A stretch of DNA of 64,000 nt from Orthonyx spaldingii. Its lineage: Eukaryota; Chordata; Aves; Passeriformes; Orthonychidae. Below the pieces are notes generated by a model. That model was not told where the DNA came from, did no database searches, and worked only from the letters and a program-made list of their open reading frames with translations. How positions within the stretch are numbered: the first letter of the stretch is position 1; each line of letters starts with the position of its first letter. The stretch spans positions 496,001 to 560,000 of the forward strand of contig VZTJ01005702.1 of assembly GCA_013397795.1 (NCBI GenBank), given 5' to 3'. Below, in pieces: positions 61,478 through 64,000 of this stretch. Both the position numbers and the translations under genes were made by a program.

Positions 61478-64000
61478 CTGAAAGAAGGAAAGAGGGAAGA
61501 CAAGGAAGTAAGTTTCAATTTACTTTATATATTCTCAGAATTTGGAGAAACACAGTAGATATGGATCAGACATAATGGAAACACAATTCTACATTTAAGT
61601 CAGTTTTCAGATTTGTTGAGATGTCATTTCTTTAGTAAATTAAGGAAAAAATAGCTTAAAAAAACAAGCTTGAAGTGATTACAGAAACCTTCTACCAGCT
61701 CTGCTGTCAGTTAAGAAAAATACATCACAACAGCTATGAACTCATCTCACTGAACAGACAGTGTACGTACTTGTAACTAAAGCAAGGACAGAAAAACACA
61801 GGTCTGTTTATAGAGTGTCTTGCTCTATTTGGGGTTTTCAGCTTTGCTTCAACACTTACTCCCTACTGCTCCTCCTCCCTACTTACTCTGCAGCAAGTGA
61901 TATACCTATATCTGACATTCAAACTGAAGTCTCACGCTATGAGAACTGTCATTCAGCATAAAATTAGCAGGTGCCTGAAGTGATGCGAAAGGATTTATAC
62001 TTCATATACTTGAAAACATGTAGAGTGCACCTTGAGTCAGTAATCTTATTGTTTTCATTCATAAAACTTTACTCTGAATGACAACTTTGAGGCCAAAGGC
62101 AGCAGGTGACATTTGAAAGTTTCCTCACTATTTACAGTCTAAAGTGTAAAGTGGCAAGCACTTAGCAGTCTTTGTGATCAGAACGTGAAAATAAATGCTT
62201 ATATTAAGTCAGTATTGTAATTTTAAAACCTGCCACCATGCAAAAGGATCCAGTTTCATTTACTGAAAGTTCCAATTATTACCCTGAACTGCAAATTCAT
62301 AATTCCACTATCTCATTAACCTATCAATTATTTTGGTATTCCATCTTAGTGTATCTCCCTCAATAATGCCATCCAGGCTGCCTCTGTGTCTTTTCTACAG
62401 ATATTTAAGTGAATGCAATCTATCTTTGAAATCACAGATGTGCCCTTTCACACATTGGTCAGAGGGTAGCAGATTAAAAAAACCCAAACCAGACCACAAA
62501 AGCCCTGCACAACTGCTTGCCATATAAGTAGTTTACCTCAAGCGCCTATCAGGGCTTGGTCTCTAAGAAAAGAAACCAGTTTTTAATTTTCTGTATTAGG
62601 ATTGTGTTATTAATTGGGTCATGTGAAAACACTGACTGTAATGATGTTACCAACTGACAAATTCAGTGCAGATGGACTTCAAATATTCTTACCTTGATGA
62701 AGAAAAGATGGTTTTTCAGATACATTTGTGGAAGTATCCCAGTGCCAAAGAGATCCATCTTCAGAACATGTAAATAAATGATCAGGATCGGAGGGATGGA
62801 AGTGAACTTCCCACACTGGAAGTATCAAACAAAACCACTTCAGAACAAGTCTCAAGTACTTTGACCAATGCATTTGGATAGTATGATGTAGACATGCATT
62901 TACAACAATCCATGCCTCCATCAAAACCTTTCATTTTTAATTGTGTGTGCGTAGGAAACCCAAAGCCCCGTCCTGAGTTAGATACTGCAGTTTTCCCTCT
63001 GCTGGCAGGGGGAAGGGCAGGGGGGAAAGAAAAAAAGAAGAAAAAAAAATAGAAAACGACCCTATTTTGTTGCATTTTCAGTACCATGAAAATTGTTAAA
63101 GGTTAACGTCTTATCTGAGTTCAGACACTCTGCGTACTATCAGGTCATCTTCCCTGCTATTAAGTTTAAACCTGCACACAGCACACATTCCTTCCCAGGA
63201 CACACATTATTTTGTGTCTAAATCCCACAGCTGCAGAAGACATTTAAGTCAGTAAAATTTAACATCAAATATTTTTACTCCTTTAATGTAATTGTAGCAT
63301 CGAATCACAATATTTTCAGCATAAAATTAATTGCTGCCTTGTTCACGTAGTTACCAGGAAAGGGAGCTATTTCAGCACTGTGGAGGCACCAAATGAATGC
63401 TGAGTCTCCCCATCTTTCTCATGTTTGTTAGTATCTGCATTCTACTTTATCTGCCCAACACAGCACCAGCTTCCATGACTATTTATATGCCTACCCTGCT
63501 AGAAACACAGCCATTCTGATCAAATGCATCTAGCAGCTCATTAAAGAATTCCTTACTAAGTTTACTTTTAGTTTAGATGTCAGGTAAGAACAGTCTCATA
63601 TACAGAGAAGGAAGCCAACCGGATGAAAACACATTGAGTAGTAGCAGGTACCTTGGGAAGAGTGTAGCAACTAAGGTTATGTAGCGATATAGAGTGAGGA
63701 AGGCTAAGGAGAAGCTGGAGGTTGGAAGTAAATGAGCTTTAAGGTCCCTTCCAACCCAAACCATTCTATGATTCAATGAAGTAGCAAGTATGTGAGTGTT
63801 TTCTACCATAGTTACAACACCTTGTTTTTACAGGAATCAGAAACTTCTCTAAAATGCCACCTTCTTCTCCCTCCTCCATTTCAGATACTTACTTTCTGCT
63901 TCATGAGCATTTAGCAGGGACACTGGCATAGTACCCTGCCTGATGTCCCATATACTCAGCATTCCATCCTGACCCCCCGTGGCCACAATATGCTGCTGAT
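61263..64000 (-). CDS. NUP43: NUP43, nucleoporin 43 (last three coding exons; 5' part outside)
   Basis: WD40 propeller subunit of the Nup107-160 (Y) complex of the nuclear pore, also at kinetochores in mitosis. Three coding exons are visible (64000-63893, cut by the window edge; 62815-62693; 61477-61263), joining in phase to 147 C-terminal residues of an expected 380 or so. They hold the WD repeats HIVATGGQDGMLSIWDIRQG and VHFHPSDPDHLFTCSEDGSL-WHWD, then the C-terminal blade ending YVNRQLFA. Similarity to human NUP43 (recalled) is very high, with the same exon phases. Borders are GT-AG. The gene is tandem to LATS1. Confidence 0.95.
61478..62692 (-). other. NUP43 intron (penultimate to last coding exon)
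   Basis: 1.2 kb of non-coding sequence, no recognised repeat. Confidence 0.6.
62693..62815 (-). CDS. NUP43: NUP43 penultimate coding exon
   Basis: 123 bases between ACTTCCAG-like sequence (ATACTTCCAG) and GTAAGA, phases 1/1. It codes for WEVHFHPSDPDHLFTCSEDG, SLWHWDTSTNVSEK and SFLHQ, a WD40 repeat. Confidence 0.95.
62816..63892 (-). other. NUP43 intron with a CR1 remnant
   Basis: 1.1 kb. Contains a purine-rich A/G run near 63026-63051 and a short CR1 tail (63700-63780). Confidence 0.6.
63700..63780 (+). mobile_element. CR1 LINE 3' remnant
   Basis: Reads GAGCTTTAAGGTCCCTTCC, AACCCAAACCATTCTATGATTC, the canonical CR1 3' end with one ATTCTATG unit, antisense to NUP43. Confidence 0.88.
63893..64000 (-). 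CDS. NUP43: NUP43 exon cut by the window edge
   Basis: 108 bases visible, ending at donor GTAAGT. It codes for QQHIVATGGQDGMLSIWDIR then QGTMPVSLLNAHEAE, a full WD repeat core. The 5' part of the exon is outside the window. Confidence 0.95.

Overview
The window is nuclear DNA from a bird, most probably a passerine (songbird order). All four genes are vertebrate genes cut into exons by GT-AG introns. The interspersed repeats are mainly 3' ends of the CR1 LINE, as expected in birds. One element at about 17112-17262 is a tRNA-Ile-like head joined to a CR1 tail; this is the architecture of TguSINE1, a SINE family known from passerines. The passerine call rests on that one element.

Layout from left to right: (1) 1-2547, no confirmed exon, probably GINM1 intron 1, with a polyadenylated 3'-end-like block at 1-557 and a CR1 tail. 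(2) GINM1 on the + strand, coding exons 2-8 at 2548-11724; the signal-peptide exon lies outside the window or was not recognised. (3) A convergent intergenic gap of about 3.3 kb. (4) KATNA1 on the - strand, ten coding exons from 30264 down to 15991 that join without a break into 492 residues, with a CpG-island promoter and non-coding first exon near 35.2-35.4 kb. (5) A tRNA-Gly(GCC) gene at 35553-35623 on the - strand, about 0.3 kb behind the KATNA1 promoter. (6) LATS1 on the - strand, seven coding exons from 55478 down to 40975 that join into 1138 residues, a long AT-rich 3'UTR reaching to about 37.35 kb, and a CpG-island promoter near 59.5-59.8 kb. (7) The 3' end of NUP43 on the - strand, the last three coding exons at 61263-64000, running off the right edge.

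The order GINM1-KATNA1-LATS1-NUP43, with GINM1 convergent to the other three, is the same as on human chromosome 6q25.1 (recalled, not checked here). The genes do not form one pathway. GINM1 is a poorly characterised single-pass membrane glycoprotein. KATNA1 is the microtubule-severing ATPase katanin p60. LATS1 is the Hippo-pathway kinase that phosphorylates YAP and TAZ. NUP43 is a WD40 subunit of the Nup107-160 nuclear pore subcomplex. All reading frames are open across the exon joins that I checked codon by codon, with no frameshift.

I see no novel biological system. The items most worth a second look are the tRNA-CR1 SINE, the tRNA-Gly gene at the KATNA1 promoter, the retrocopy-like block at the left edge, an Asp6 tract in the LATS1 tail coded by a GAT repeat, a 31-bp tandem duplication in the GINM1 3'UTR, and the very short NUP43-LATS1 gap. 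Exon borders come from matching splice sites, reading phase and remembered vertebrate protein sequences. UTR ends and transcription starts are estimates.
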